Origin: Aquitalea pelogenes
GTDB taxonomy: Bacteria; Pseudomonadota; Gammaproteobacteria; Burkholderiales; Chromobacteriaceae
Length of the DNA: 64,000 bases
NCBI RefSeq assembly: GCF_001515305.1
Contig: NZ_LNQV01000015.1
Location: forward strand, 29,858-93,857
Reading direction: 5' to 3'
Below the pieces are notes generated by a model that saw only the letters and a list, made by a program, of their open reading frames with translations, had not been told where the DNA came from and did no database searches. A program made the translations under genes and the position numbers. Each line of letters opens with the position of its first letter. Position 1 is the first letter of the stretch. Shown here in pieces: positions 9,731 to 19,118 of this stretch.

Positions 9731-9805
9731 TGGCTGGGGAGGTAGGGATCGAACCTACGAATGCCGGAATCAAAATCCGGTGCCTTACCACTTGGCGACT
9801 CCCCA
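9731..9805 (-). tRNA. tRNA-Gln (anticodon TTG)
   Basis: 75-nt cloverleaf with encoded CCA. Acceptor stem TGGGGAG/CTCCCCA, anticodon stem CCGGA/TCCGG around loop TTTTGAT giving anticodon TTG (reads CAA and, by wobble, CAG), T-arm with GGTTCGATCC. It lies between ispE and prs, the classical conserved position. Confidence 0.96.
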
Positions 9806-9813
9806 ATAAACTT

Positions 9814-10665
9814 TTAAACAATGTCCAACAAGGGGTGGCTACTCAGCCCTTCTGCAACGAATCCCTTATATTTTCCTGACATTGCCTGATAAACTTTATC
9901 GGCTTCTTCCTTCGACTGGCACTCAAGGAACACACATGCTCCGGAACCAGTCATCAGCGGCGAACCATATTTTTTCAACTCGCTCAGTACTTCATTCACC
10001 GCCGGGTACAACCCTGAAACAACTTGCTGCAGCTCGTTTCGTCGTTGCTGCGTTGTTTCGAGGATTCGCATTATGCTGATGCTGCCTTCCTCTGTCAACA
10101 CCCTTCCTGCAAATTTCTTAAATATTTCTGCAGTTGGTACATGTACCCCGGGATGAATTACAACATACCATGCCGGTTTGAGATTGATTTCATTCAGTTT
10201 TTCGCCAATTCCGGTAGCCAGCGCATTCTTGCCGAAAATAAACACCGGAACGTCTGCTCCCAGCTGCAAACCCAGTTCCATCAATTTTTCACGCGACAGA
10301 TTTGTCTGCCACAAATGATTCAGCGCCAGCAAAACAGTGGCGGCATCCGAACTTCCGCCCCCCAATCCACCGCCCATCGGGATGCGTTTGGTCAGACGAA
10401 TGCTGGCTCCCTGGGTAGCGCCACTGGCTTGTTGCAGCAAACGCGCCGCACGCACGGTAAGGTCCTGCTCGGGTTCAACACCGTCAATCGGGTTGAGCAG
10501 CACGATCTGCCCATCGTCGCGTACGGACAGTTCCACCGTGTCGCTGAAGTCGATGAAGCGGAATACCGTCTCCAGCAGGTGATAACCGTCAGCGCGCTTG
10601 CCGACGATATGCAGCAGCAGGTTGAGCTTGGCCGGAGCAGGATAGGAATGGAATGTTTGGTTCAT
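9814..10665 (-). CDS. ispE: 4-diphosphocytidyl-2-C-methyl-D-erythritol kinase
   Basis: GHMP-family kinase of the MEP isoprenoid pathway; phosphorylates the 2-hydroxyl of CDP-methylerythritol. Seen: the opening YPAPAKLNLLLHIVGKRADGYH with the catalytic-site Lys and the substrate-contacting DGYH, the glycine-rich ATP motif IPMGGGLGGGSSDAAT near residue 90-105, LGADVPVFIFG with the catalytic Asp, and the C-terminal motif MTGSGACVFLE. 283 aa is normal. It lies between lolB and tRNA-Gln; the lolB-ispE-tRNA-Gln-prs order is the widely conserved one. The base composition is visibly more AT-rich in the second half than in neighbours, but the protein is intact. Confidence 0.97.
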   Translation of the reverse strand: MNQTFHSYPAPAKLNLLLHIVGKRADGYHLLETVFRFIDFSDTVELSVRDDGQIVLLNPIDGVEPEQDLTVRAARLLQQASGATQGASIRLTKRIPMGGGLGGGSSDAATVLLALNHLWQTNLSREKLMELGLQLGADVPVFIFGKNALATGIGEKLNEINLKPAWYVVIHPGVHVPTAEIFKKFAGRVLTEEGSISIMRILETTQQRRNELQQVVSGLYPAVNEVLSELKKYGSPLMTGSGACVFLECQSKEEADKVYQAMSGKYKGFVAEGLSSHPLLDIV

Positions 10666-10707
10666 ACGAAAGCAGATTCGGTGAATACGTGAAATCGGGG
10701 CGCGGCT

Positions 10708-11259
10708 TCAATGCCAGTTTTGCGGCAACAGGCGGACGGTGAGGCGGTCGCGCTGCATGTCCACCCGCTTCGGGTAAAGGGAAGGTACGTCGGCATCGCT
10801 GACAAAGCGGATGGTCCAGCCCTGCTGCGCCAGGCTGCCATCGGCGGCGAACTGGTACGGAGCGTCCGGGGCCGGCAGGCCGCGTATCCACCACACCAGG
10901 TTGCCCAGCGGCAGTGTCCAGCCCAGTACATCCTGGGTGAGCGATTCAACGTCAGTGGCTTGCCAGGTTTTGCCATCGGCCTGCAGGCTGACACCAGCCG
11001 GGTTGCGCTGCAGCCTGGCCACGGTGGTACCCAGCGGGCTATTCACGGACAGTTGGTCTGCATCCGGCTGATGCGCCCAGTCAAACTGCCCGACCGAGCC
11101 CTTGCCATCCATATTGACCGAAATACGGCCACTGACATTGAAGGCCTGATCGCGCACGGTGCTGCTCGTGCCGGCTGCAGGGCGGAAAACGGTTTCAGTG
11201 GCGCAGCCGGTCAGCAACAGGCTGCCGGCCAGCCACATCAGGGCAAGGCGCTGCTTCAT
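10708..11259 (-). CDS. lolB: Outer-membrane lipoprotein insertion factor LolB
   Basis: Outer-membrane lipoprotein that receives lipoproteins from LolA and inserts them in the outer membrane (183 aa). Seen: a lipoprotein signal peptide ending LLLTGC with the acylated Cys at residue 19, then an RxQAFNVSGRISVNMDGKGS-like opening (FNVSGRISV) and the GxFDWxH element (GQFDWAHQPD), both characteristic of LolB, followed by LNSPLG-like SVNSPLGTTVARL. The start ATG overlaps the stop of the upstream TPR lipoprotein gene by 4 bases (ATGA), implying translational coupling. ispE follows 42 bases downstream. Confidence 0.92.
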   Translation of the reverse strand: MKQRLALMWLAGSLLLTGCATETVFRPAAGTSSTVRDQAFNVSGRISVNMDGKGSVGQFDWAHQPDADQLSVNSPLGTTVARLQRNPAGVSLQADGKTWQATDVESLTQDVLGWTLPLGNLVWWIRGLPAPDAPYQFAADGSLAQQGWTIRFVSDADVPSLYPKRVDMQRDRLTVRLLPQNWH

Positions 11260-13016
11260 GGCTGATGAAAGCGCTTGAGCGCATCTTGCAGGGCTTCATT
11301 ATCCGGGTCCTTGCCCAGCGCTTGCTGCCACAGGCTGACGGCCTCTTGCTTGCGACCCAGCTTCCACATGACTTCCCCCAGATGGGCCGCCACTTCGCTA
11401 TCCGGCAGCGCAGCGTAGGAGCGTTGCAGGTACTTGAGCGCGGCTTCGGTGCGGCCCAGCTTGTACAGTACCCAGCCCATGCTGTCCTGGATCATCGGAT
11501 TTTCCGGATCGGCCTTGAGCGCCCTCTCGATATAACCCAGCGCTTCCTGATGACGGTTGCTGCGGTTGGTGAGGGTGTAACCCAGGGCATTGAGTGCCTG
11601 GGTGTCGTCCGGCTTTTCCTTGAGCAAGGCTTTCAGGTCGCGCTCGGCATCGCCCAGATTGCCCAGCTGGTCGGAAACCAGAGCACGGTCATACAGCAAT
11701 TCCGGGGAACGCGGCCAGCTTTCCAGCGCCTGGCTGAGAATGCGATAGGACAGGTCATAGCGCTTGGCATGCCGTGCCAGATCGGCCTGCTGCATGGCCA
11801 CTTGCACTTTTTCCTGCTCGCCCTGCCCCAGCGGTGCCAGTCTTTGCAGGGCCTGATCCAGCTTGCCGGCCTCGGCATCCAGTGCAGCCAGCCGCGCCTG
11901 GGCTGGCAGGTATTGCTGGCCACTGGCCACGGTTTCATACCATTGCCGCGCGGCTGCCTTGTCCTGCCGCTCTTCGGCAATCTGTCCCAGGCTGAAGCGG
12001 ATGAAGTCGGCCTCCGGATGCTTTTGCTGCAGGGCGGCACTCAGGCGCTGGTCGGCAACGTCCAGGTCGCGCAGCTGATAGGCCAGCAGGCCGGTGGCAT
12101 AGAGCAGGTCGGGATTGTCCGGGTTTTGCTTGAGCAAGGCCTCAAACGCGACGCGGGCCTCGGGGAAGCGCTTGGCCCCCACCAGCAGGCGCGGATAGGC
12201 CATGCGTAATTCCAGCCCGGCATCCGGGCGTCTTGCCAGTTCCTGCTGCAAGAAGTCGATGGCCTGCCCCAGCCGGATGCGGCGCAGGCGGTCGGTTTGC
12301 CAGGCCACCGGCAAGTCCCACTTGGGGGCGATTTTCGCCAGCCGGTCGAATTCCTGCTGAATGGTGGCGTCATCATTCACTTCGGCAGCGACGGCAATCA
12401 CGGCAAAGCGTGCCTCGGGCAAATCGGGATACTGGCTGGCCAGCCGCTTCACCAGGGTATAAGCCGCTTGCTTGTCGTCCTGGCGGGCGGTGAGTCTGGC
12501 CAGCTGGACAAATACATCGCGTGCACGCTGCGGTTCACGTTTGAGCAGGTCCTCCACCAGCGGCTGGCTTTCGGCCAGCTTGCCTGCGCGCAACATGGTA
12601 ATGAACAGCTGCTCGCGCGGAATCTGTGATGTCGGGTCCAGCGTCATCCACAGTTCCAGCGCATTGGCCGCTTCTTTCAACTGGCCGGTAAACAGGGCGA
12701 ATTCCGCTGCACGCTGGGCCAGACGGGGGTCGCGCGTTTGCCTGGCCAGATCGAGGTAGGTCACCGCTGACGAGGCGGCAGCACCGCGCTGGGCAGCAAT
12801 TTCACTGGCCAGCACACCGTAGACGATTTGCGGGGTCAGCTCTACCCGCGGCAAATTGGAATTGTCCTCGGCCACTGCGGTAGTGTCTTCATCCGCGCTT
12901 TGCTCGGCAGCAGTTGCAGCCGTTTTGACCTGGGTTGGCGTCTTCAGGCTGGTGCAGGCTGACAACAGCAGCACCAGCAGCAGGGAAAGGGGTCGATTCA
13001 GCGGTTTCATTCGCAT
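11256..13016 (-). CDS. TPR-repeat lipoprotein
   Basis: 586-aa exported lipoprotein built of tetratricopeptide repeats. Seen: N-terminal signal RPLSLLLVLLLSAC with a lipobox LLSAC, an acidic low-complexity linker, then successive TPR units through the whole length (for example the ALNALGYTLTNRSNRHQEAL and QDSMGWVLYKLGRTEAALKYL blocks near the C-terminus). The family is regularly found directly upstream of lolB in betaproteobacteria; its function is unknown, a scaffold at the envelope being plausible. Two ATGs six bases apart (13016 and 13010) are candidate starts; neither has a strong ribosome-binding site, and the longer reading from 13400 is rejected because it would run into divergent mutM. 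Stop overlaps lolB start (ATGA). Confidence 0.88.
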   Translation of the reverse strand: MRMKPLNRPLSLLLVLLLSACTSLKTPTQVKTAATAAEQSADEDTTAVAEDNSNLPRVELTPQIVYGVLASEIAAQRGAAASSAVTYLDLARQTRDPRLAQRAAEFALFTGQLKEAANALELWMTLDPTSQIPREQLFITMLRAGKLAESQPLVEDLLKREPQRARDVFVQLARLTARQDDKQAAYTLVKRLASQYPDLPEARFAVIAVAAEVNDDATIQQEFDRLAKIAPKWDLPVAWQTDRLRRIRLGQAIDFLQQELARRPDAGLELRMAYPRLLVGAKRFPEARVAFEALLKQNPDNPDLLYATGLLAYQLRDLDVADQRLSAALQQKHPEADFIRFSLGQIAEERQDKAAARQWYETVASGQQYLPAQARLAALDAEAGKLDQALQRLAPLGQGEQEKVQVAMQQADLARHAKRYDLSYRILSQALESWPRSPELLYDRALVSDQLGNLGDAERDLKALLKEKPDDTQALNALGYTLTNRSNRHQEALGYIERALKADPENPMIQDSMGWVLYKLGRTEAALKYLQRSYAALPDSEVAAHLGEVMWKLGRKQEAVSLWQQALGKDPDNEALQDALKRFHQP

Positions 13017-13097
13017 GGAGTCTGTGCCGGTTGAGCGCGTAGAATAGCACGCTCGGTTATTTGATCTAGTCAATCTTGTCCTGAAAGCGAAAGCAGC

Positions 13098-13913
13098 ATG
13101 CCCGAACTGCCGGAAGTCGAAACCACCCGCCGCGGCGTAGCGCCGTATCTGGATGGCGCCACCCTGCACGGTGCCATCGTGCGCGAGGCCCGCTTGCGCT
13201 GGCCGGTGCCACCACAGCTGGATAGTCTCCTTGCCGGTTTGACAGTACGCGCAGTCACGCGTCGTGCCAAGTACCTGCTCATACATTTCGACAGCGGCAC
13301 CTTGCTGATCCACCTGGGCATGTCCGGCAGCTTGCGTTATGTCCCGGCCGATACGCCGCCGCAAAAACATGATCACATCGACCTGAAGCTGGGCAGTCAC
13401 GTACTGCGCTACCGCGACCCACGCCGTTTTGGTGCCATGCTATGGCATGTCGGCCCGCCGGAACATCATCCGCTGCTGCAAAAGCTGGGCCCGGAGCCCT
13501 TGTCCGAGGCGTTTGACGGCGCGGTGCTGCATGCGGCCATCCGCAAGCGCAACAGCGCCATCAAGCTGGCCATCATGGACAACCACGTGGTGGTGGGCGT
13601 GGGCAATATCTACGCCAACGAATCCCTGTTCCACTCCGGCATTCATCCGGCACGCGAAGCCAGCGCGCTGAGCCTGGCCGATTGCCAGCGGCTGGCAACA
13701 CAAATCAAGCGGGTACTGGCACTGGCCATTGAGGCCGGCGGCAGCACGCTGCGCGATTTTGTGAATACCGAAGGCAAGTCGGGTTACTTCCAGCAGGATT
13801 ACTATGTCTACGACCGGCAAGAGCAGCCCTGTCGCGCTTGTGGCAGTCCGATTCATCAGATACGGCAGGGCCAACGGAGTTCCTACTATTGCCCGCTGTG
13901 TCAGCCATGCTAG
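13098..13913 (+). CDS. mutM: Formamidopyrimidine-DNA glycosylase (Fpg)
   Basis: Bifunctional DNA glycosylase/AP lyase that removes 8-oxoguanine and formamidopyrimidines. Seen: [14 protein letters not shown] with the catalytic Pro2 and Glu3, the MSGSLR and DPRRFG motifs, the H2TH helix region with [13 protein letters not shown], and the C-terminal zinc finger with CRAC and YYCPLC. 271 aa is standard. It is divergent from the TPR lipoprotein gene (about 80 bases between) and 42 bases upstream of the acyltransferase gene. Confidence 0.97.
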   Translation: MPELPEVETTRRGVAPYLDGATLHGAIVREARLRWPVPPQLDSLLAGLTVRAVTRRAKYLLIHFDSGTLLIHLGMSGSLRYVPADTPPQKHDHIDLKLGSHVLRYRDPRRFGAMLWHVGPPEHHPLLQKLGPEPLSEAFDGAVLHAAIRKRNSAIKLAIMDNHVVVGVGNIYANESLFHSGIHPAREASALSLADCQRLATQIKRVLALAIEAGGSTLRDFVNTEGKSGYFQQDYYVYDRQEQPCRACGSPIHQIRQGQRSSYYCPLCQPC

Positions 13914-13955
13914 AGTGGCAAATCATTCAAACCCGCACATGAAGCGCCGCGTATC

Positions 13956-14786
13956 TTGAAGTCAACTGCCTCTACGTCTTATTTCACCCGCGCCAGCCGT
14001 TTGCTGCGCCTGGTTTGCCACATTGCCCTGGGCATTTTCATTGTTGCCACCCGCTATCCGCGCCTGGCACAGGCCGAGCGTGCGGTGGTGACCCGGCGCT
14101 GGTCTGGCCATTTGCTGAAGATTCTCGGCATCACGGTCAAGGTGGAAGGGGTGAACCCCGGCTTTTATCCGCCCAATACCCTGCTGGTGGCCAATCATGT
14201 GTCCTGGCTGGACATTTTCGTGCTCAGCAGCTGCACGGTCTCGCGCTTTGTCGCCAAGCGTGAAATCCGCTCCTGGCCGCTGATTGGCTGGGTGGTGAAT
14301 GCGGGCGGCACGCTGTTCATCGACCGCAGCAACCGCCGCGATGCCAGCCGGGTGAATCAGCTCTTGGCCGACGCACTGGGCAAGGGCAGCTGCATGGCAG
14401 TGTTCCCCGAGGCCACCACTTCGGATGGCCGTGGCATCCTGCCGTTCAAGGCCTCACTGTTTGAAGCCGCCCTGCCTTCGCGCAGCACGGTGCAGCCGGT
14501 GTCCATGCGTTATCAACTGCCGGATGGCAGCCTGACCACCGCTCCGGCTTATGCCGGTGACACCACCTTCTGGCAAAGCATCAAGTTGATTCTGGCGCAG
14601 CCGGCGATGGAGGTTGCCCTCACCTACGGTCAGCCGATGAAGGCGGGCGAAGGCGAGTTGACCACGCGCTTCGCCCTGTCGGAACGTGCATTCCGCGAAG
14701 TCTGCCTCGGGCTCAGGCTGCCACTTCCCGATACGCCGGGCACGGCAGCGAAAACGTCTGCCTGTCCTCCAGCCGAAGTGCAGTAA
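13956..14786 (+). CDS. Lysophospholipid acyltransferase (PlsC family)
   Basis: 1-acyl-glycerol-3-phosphate O-acyltransferase-like protein (276 aa), membrane-associated. Seen: an N-terminal hydrophobic segment (LLRLVCHIALGIFIVAT), acyltransferase block I as NHVSWLD, block II-type GTLFIDRSNRRD, and block III FPEATTSDG. The start is a TTG: no in-frame ATG or GTG exists between an upstream in-frame stop and this codon, and the only nearby ATG (13939) opens a 6-codon frame that ends in TGA across the TTG. The last 74 bases overlap the end of apaH on the opposite strand. Whether it is the essential plsC or an accessory acyltransferase (OlsA or lysophospholipid recycling type) cannot be decided here. 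Confidence 0.88.
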   Translation: MKSTASTSYFTRASRLLRLVCHIALGIFIVATRYPRLAQAERAVVTRRWSGHLLKILGITVKVEGVNPGFYPPNTLLVANHVSWLDIFVLSSCTVSRFVAKREIRSWPLIGWVVNAGGTLFIDRSNRRDASRVNQLLADALGKGSCMAVFPEATTSDGRGILPFKASLFEAALPSRSTVQPVSMRYQLPDGSLTTAPAYAGDTTFWQSIKLILAQPAMEVALTYGQPMKAGEGELTTRFALSERAFREVCLGLRLPLPDTPGTAAKTSACPPAEVQ

Positions 14787-15540
14787 GGCTGCCGCCCCAC
14801 AGGCAGCCGCTGTCGATGGCGAGAACATCCTCGGTCAGGTGCAAGCCCAGCGCCGACCAGTGACCGCAGATGATGGGGGTATGGCTGCTGCGCCGCCCCT
14901 TGGCCTCGAACCAGGGAATCAGGTTGGCCGGTGCGCCGTCACGCTCACCCTTGTAGGCAAGGTCGATTTCACCATCACGGGTAATGAAGCGCATGCGGGT
15001 CATGGCATTGACGATGACGCGCAGGCGCTCGGCCCCCTTGAGTTCATCCGACCAGCGAACCGGCTTGTTGCCATACAGCCGGGACAGGAATTCGCGGTAG
15101 TAAGGGCCGGACAGGCCATCTTCCACCTCTTCGGCCAGACGCAGTGCCCGGTCGATGCTCCACTCGGGCAACAGGCCGGCATGCACCATGGCATAGCCCT
15201 GCTCGGCAATCATCAAGGGCTGACAGCGCAGCCAGTCCAGCAATACCTTGCCATCCGCCGCATTGAGAATGTCTTCCACCGTATCGCTGCGGTGCAGCTT
15301 GCCAAAGCCTTCTGACACGGCCAGCAAGTGCAGGTCGTGATTGCCCAATACAATCTGCACCCGGTCCTGCTGCTGGAATACCCAGCGCAGCACCTGCAAG
15401 GATTCCGGCCCACGATTGACCAGGTCGCCGGTCAACCACAATGTGTCCTTGCCGGGATTGAAGTCAATCTGCCGCAGCAGTTGCTGAAATGGGCCGAAAC
15501 AGCCCTGAATGTCGCCAATTGCGTATGTTGCCATCTTCAC
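14713..15540 (-). CDS. apaH: Symmetrical bis(5'-nucleosyl)-tetraphosphatase
   Basis: Cytosolic metallophosphatase that splits Ap4A into two ADP and can decap RNA carrying Np4 caps. Seen: the PPP-family metal motifs GDIQGCF, GDLVNRGPES and LGNHDLHLLA near the N-terminus, and MVHAGLLPEW. 275 aa is normal. Two starts are possible, MKMATYAIGD at 15540 and MATYAIGD at 15534. The 3' end runs 74 bases into the convergent acyltransferase gene; both frames are intact. Divergent from rep. Confidence 0.96.
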   Translation of the reverse strand: MKMATYAIGDIQGCFGPFQQLLRQIDFNPGKDTLWLTGDLVNRGPESLQVLRWVFQQQDRVQIVLGNHDLHLLAVSEGFGKLHRSDTVEDILNAADGKVLLDWLRCQPLMIAEQGYAMVHAGLLPEWSIDRALRLAEEVEDGLSGPYYREFLSRLYGNKPVRWSDELKGAERLRVIVNAMTRMRFITRDGEIDLAYKGERDGAPANLIPWFEAKGRRSSHTPIICGHWSALGLHLTEDVLAIDSGCLWGGSLTALRLEDRQTFSLPCPAYREVAA

Positions 15541-15684
15541 CTCGGACAGTGCGACAGGCCAAGCCGGGGCCAGCCGCCGGGAGCCACATGATACCGCATG
15601 CTACAATGCAGCACCTTGGTTACCACCATGCAACGCTGCTGAGCGTTTCTGCCAGCATCTGCCTTCATTGCCGGAATTCCACCC

Positions 15685-17699
15685 ATGGCCGCACCACAGC
15701 TTAATCCGCCGCAACGCGAAGCAATCCATCACCTCGACGGTCCCTTGCTGGTACTGGCCGGTGCGGGCTCCGGCAAAACGCGGGTGATTACCTACAAGAT
15801 CACCCACCTGATCCGCCACGGCAATATCCCGGCACGGCATATCGCCGCCATTACCTTTACCAACAAGGCGGCGCGCGAAATGCTGGAACGGGTGGGCAAG
15901 CTGCTCACCGCCCAGGAAATCCGCGGCATTACCGTGTCCACCTTCCACTCGCTGGGCATGCAGATACTGCGCCAGGAAGCCACTCACCTCGGCTACAAGC
16001 CACAGTTTTCCATTCTGGATGCCTTCGATGCCGGCAAGATCATCGCTGACATCCTGAAAAGCACGCACAAGGACGAAGTGCGCAAGGTGCAAAGCCAGAT
16101 ATCGCTATGGAAAAACGACCTGAAAGGCCCGGACCAGATGCTGGTTGAGGCAGAGGGCGAATGGGAAAGCATCTGCGCGCGCACCTATCTGGCCTATCAG
16201 GACACGCTGACGGCGTATCAGGCGGTGGATTTTGACGATCTCATCCGCCTGCCGGTACAGCTGTTCAAGACCCACCCGGAAGTGCTGCTCAAGTGGCAGG
16301 GCAAGCTGCATTACCTGCTGATCGACGAATATCAGGATACCAACACCTGCCAGTACCAGATGGTGAAGCTGCTGGCCGGGGTGCGCGGCCAGTTCACCGC
16401 CGTGGGCGATGACGACCAGTCCATCTACGCCTGGCGCGGTGCCAATATGGAAAACCTGCGTCTGCTGCAACAGGACTACCCGCAGCTGCGCATCATCAAG
16501 CTGGAGCAGAACTACCGCTCCACCGCGCGTATCCTGCGCGCGGCCAACTCGGTGATTTCCAATAACCCCAAGCTGTTTGAAAAGCAGCTGTGGAGCGAAC
16601 TGGGCCTAGGCGAGCCCATCCACGTGGTGCAATGCAAGGACGAAGAACACGAGGCCGAACTGGTGGTGCAACGCTTGCTGGCACACAAGTTTGAATACCG
16701 TACCGAGTTCAAGGACTACGCCATCCTGTACCGTGGCAACTATCAGGCGCGCATTTTCGAACAGGCGTTGCGCAACCAGCGTATTCCCTACCAGATGGCC
16801 GGCGGACAAAGCTTCTTCGACAAGCCGGAAATCAAGGACGTGCTGGCCTATCTGCGCCTGCTGACCAACCCGGATGACGACCCGGCCTTCATCCGCGCCG
16901 TCACCACGCCCAAACGCGGCGTAGGAGCCGGGACACTGGAAAAACTGGGCGGCTGGGCCGGTCAGTGCGGCAAAGCCTGTTTGCCAGTGCCTTCGAACCG
17001 GGTTTCCGGGTGCAGGTGCAAAACACCCAGCTGGAACCGCTCAGCCAGTTCTGCGACTTCATCAACCGCCTGCAATACCGGGTTATCCGTGAACCGGCTG
17101 GCGAACTGGCCATGGAACTGGTCAAGGCCATCGGCTATGAAGCCTGGCTGTATGACAGCGAGGACAGCCCGCGCATTGCCGAAACCAAATGGAAAAACGT
17201 GCTGGAGCTGGTGGCATGGCTGGCCAAGAAGGGCGAGGCCGATGGCAAGAACCTGATCGAGCTGTCACAGACCATCGCCCTGATCACCATGCTGGAAGGC
17301 CGCGACGAAGGCGAAGTGGATGCAGTAAAAATGTCCACCCTGCACGCATCCAAGGGGCTGGAGTATCCCTATGTCTTCCTGGTGGGAACTGAAGAAGGCA
17401 TTCTGCCGCACAGCGAATCGGTGGATAACGGCATGGTGGAAGAAGAACGGCGGCTGATGTACGTGGGCATCACCCGCGCCCAGCGCATGCTCACCCTCTC
17501 CTACTGCGTGAAACGCCGCCGTGCGGGCGAATGGCAGTTTGTCGAACCATCACGCTTCATTGCCGAAATCGACGGCAGCGACCTGCGCCACTTTGGCCGC
17601 CCCGGTGCCGAACCCATTGTCAGCAAGAGCGAAGGCAAATCGCGGCTGGCCAGCCTTTCGGCCATGCTGGCGGAAAAGACCAAGCCGGCAGATAACTGA
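15685..17699 (+). pseudogene. rep: ATP-dependent DNA helicase Rep, frameshifted
   Basis: Superfamily 1A 3'-5' helicase acting at replication forks. First frame (to about 16973): Walker A LAGAGSGKT at residues 24-32, FTNKAA, LLIDEYQDTN, GDDDQSIYAWRGA, LEQNYRST. Second frame (from about 16974): SLFASAFEPGF, STLHASKGLEYPYVFLVG, EEERRLMYVGITRAQR. E. coli Rep reads NKSLF at the junction; restoring one A in the run at 16972-16974 gives GKSLF and a protein of about 671 aa, the family's normal size. A missing base in an A-run is the classic signature of a sequencing error, though a true slippage mutation is possible. Ends at a strong bidirectional terminator. Confidence 0.93.
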
Positions 17700-17721
17700 C
17701 CCTCTCTTGTCATCCAGACAT

Positions 17722-17751
17722 AAAAAAACGCGCTGCAAGCAGCGCGTTTTT
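17722..17751. terminator. Bidirectional intrinsic terminator
   Basis: CGCGCTG and CAGCGCG pair around CAAG, flanked by A7 and T5, between convergent rep and the cytochrome gene. Confidence 0.92.
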
Positions 17752-17770
17752 CATTGGTAGAGTGTTCTGC

Positions 17771-18511
17771 TTATTTGGCGTTATTCACCATGTATTCGAC
17801 GGCAGCACGGAATTCCGTATCGCTACCACCGAAACCACCCTTGGGCGGCATGGCGTTCAGGCCCTTGGTGGCAATCTTCACCACTTCGTCCAGACCAACC
17901 TTGGTACGCTCAGCCCAGGCAGCCTTGTCGCCAAACTTCGGCGCACCAGCAGCACCACTACCGTGGCAGGCCACGCAAACGCTTTCGTAAATCTTCTTGC
18001 CAACCACAGCCGGATCAGCCGGAGCACCCGCAGCAGCGCCACCAACCGGCGGTTCGGTAAACTTGGCACCACCTGCATTACCCATGTAGGCAACAGCACG
18101 TTTTACTTCATCGTCGGTCAGGTCAGCAGCGCCACCCTTGGCCGGCATGGCGTTGAAGCCTTGCAGCGCATGCTGGGTCAGCACATCCCAACCCTTGGCA
18201 ATACGCGGGCCCCAGGCACCGGCATCACCAAACTTGGGCGAACCAGCCAGGCCCTGGCCGTGACAGGAAATACAAATGGCCTTGAATACCTGCTCGCCGG
18301 TACGCATGCCCGGAGGTGCATCGCTGACCTTGGCTTCGCCTACCGGTTTCAGACGAGCGGCAACAGCCTCCTTGGTCATGACCTCGGCATCAACGTTGTA
18401 ACCACCGGTAGCCAGCTTGGCCAGCAACCAGATTGCCACTACCAGACCAACAACGACGCCAACCAGGACCTTGATAACCTGACCGGGAGCCATTCCGTTC
18501 TCATTACTCAT
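17771..18511 (-). CDS. Membrane-anchored diheme cytochrome c5
   Basis: 246-aa periplasmic electron carrier held by an N-terminal membrane segment (VIKVLVGVVVGLVVAIWLLAK). Two cytochrome c5-type domains each carry one CXXCH (CISCH near residue 90, CVACH near residue 190) and a distal Met in an NAMP context (GFNAMPAKGG, GLNAMPPKGG). A Gly/Ala/Pro linker separates them. This architecture matches the diheme c5 of Neisseria, which passes electrons from the bc1 complex to cbb3 oxidase and nitrite reductase; the same role here is inferred. The start at 18511 has GAGG upstream; the longer reading adds nine residues with no benefit. Divergent from tRNA-Arg. Confidence 0.9.
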   Translation of the reverse strand: MSNENGMAPGQVIKVLVGVVVGLVVAIWLLAKLATGGYNVDAEVMTKEAVAARLKPVGEAKVSDAPPGMRTGEQVFKAICISCHGQGLAGSPKFGDAGAWGPRIAKGWDVLTQHALQGFNAMPAKGGAADLTDDEVKRAVAYMGNAGGAKFTEPPVGGAAAGAPADPAVVGKKIYESVCVACHGSGAAGAPKFGDKAAWAERTKVGLDEVVKIATKGLNAMPPKGGFGGSDTEFRAAVEYMVNNAK

Positions 18512-18651
18512 TCGAGCCTCGCCTGAAAAAAATGACAATTAAGATGGAGTGGGATTATACGGTAAGCCGCGAAGCAAGGCAAAAACCATACACTGGACTC
18601 GGACATGCCCTTTGCGCTATGATCCGCCCTGCTTTGCAGCAACATCACAGC

Positions 18652-18728
18652 GCACCCGTAGCTCAGTTGGATAGAGTGTCAGTTTCCGAAGCTGAAGGTC
18701 ACAGGTTCGATCCCTGTCGGGTGCGCCA
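18652..18728 (+). tRNA. tRNA-Arg (anticodon CCG)
   Basis: 77-nt cloverleaf with encoded CCA: acceptor GCACCCG/CGGGTGC, anticodon stem TCAGT/GCTGA around TTCCGAA giving CCG (reads CGG), T-arm with GGTTCGATCC. Confidence 0.96.
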
Positions 18729-19118
18729 ATCAAATCAAGCATTTAGACAACACTCCCCGTCAATGCTGCAGACAAAACGCCCGTGAGGCACTTCCCCGAT
18801 TTAGCTTCTGGTTTCCTGATTCATCCTGCATCGTTCATTTACCAAACGGATATGTACAGAATTTTCGCTCTTGCCATGGGTAAATTCTGCCAAATATCGT
18901 TTTAGTCATGTGTTGCTGTGATAACAACCAAGCAGCACATCTGTACCAGCCCCTGCCCTGTTGCCGCTCCCATTTTCAGAAGTACCATGGCAAATTCCAT
19001 CATGCTGCCCATGTGTCAAACTGCGATCAGGCAGTAAAACAGCCAGCGTGCGTTTGCAGGCTGGCTGGGGTTGCGCTGCAGCGAGTCAAGGCAGCGTAGA
19101 CGTCTGTAAAGATATGCG
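18729..19118. other. Gene-free stretch after tRNA-Arg
   Basis: About 390 bases between tRNA-Arg and the end of the bacterioferritin gene. It is more AT-rich than the surroundings. I see no convincing ORF, terminator or repeat; the short frames present lack start signals. Confidence 0.5.
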
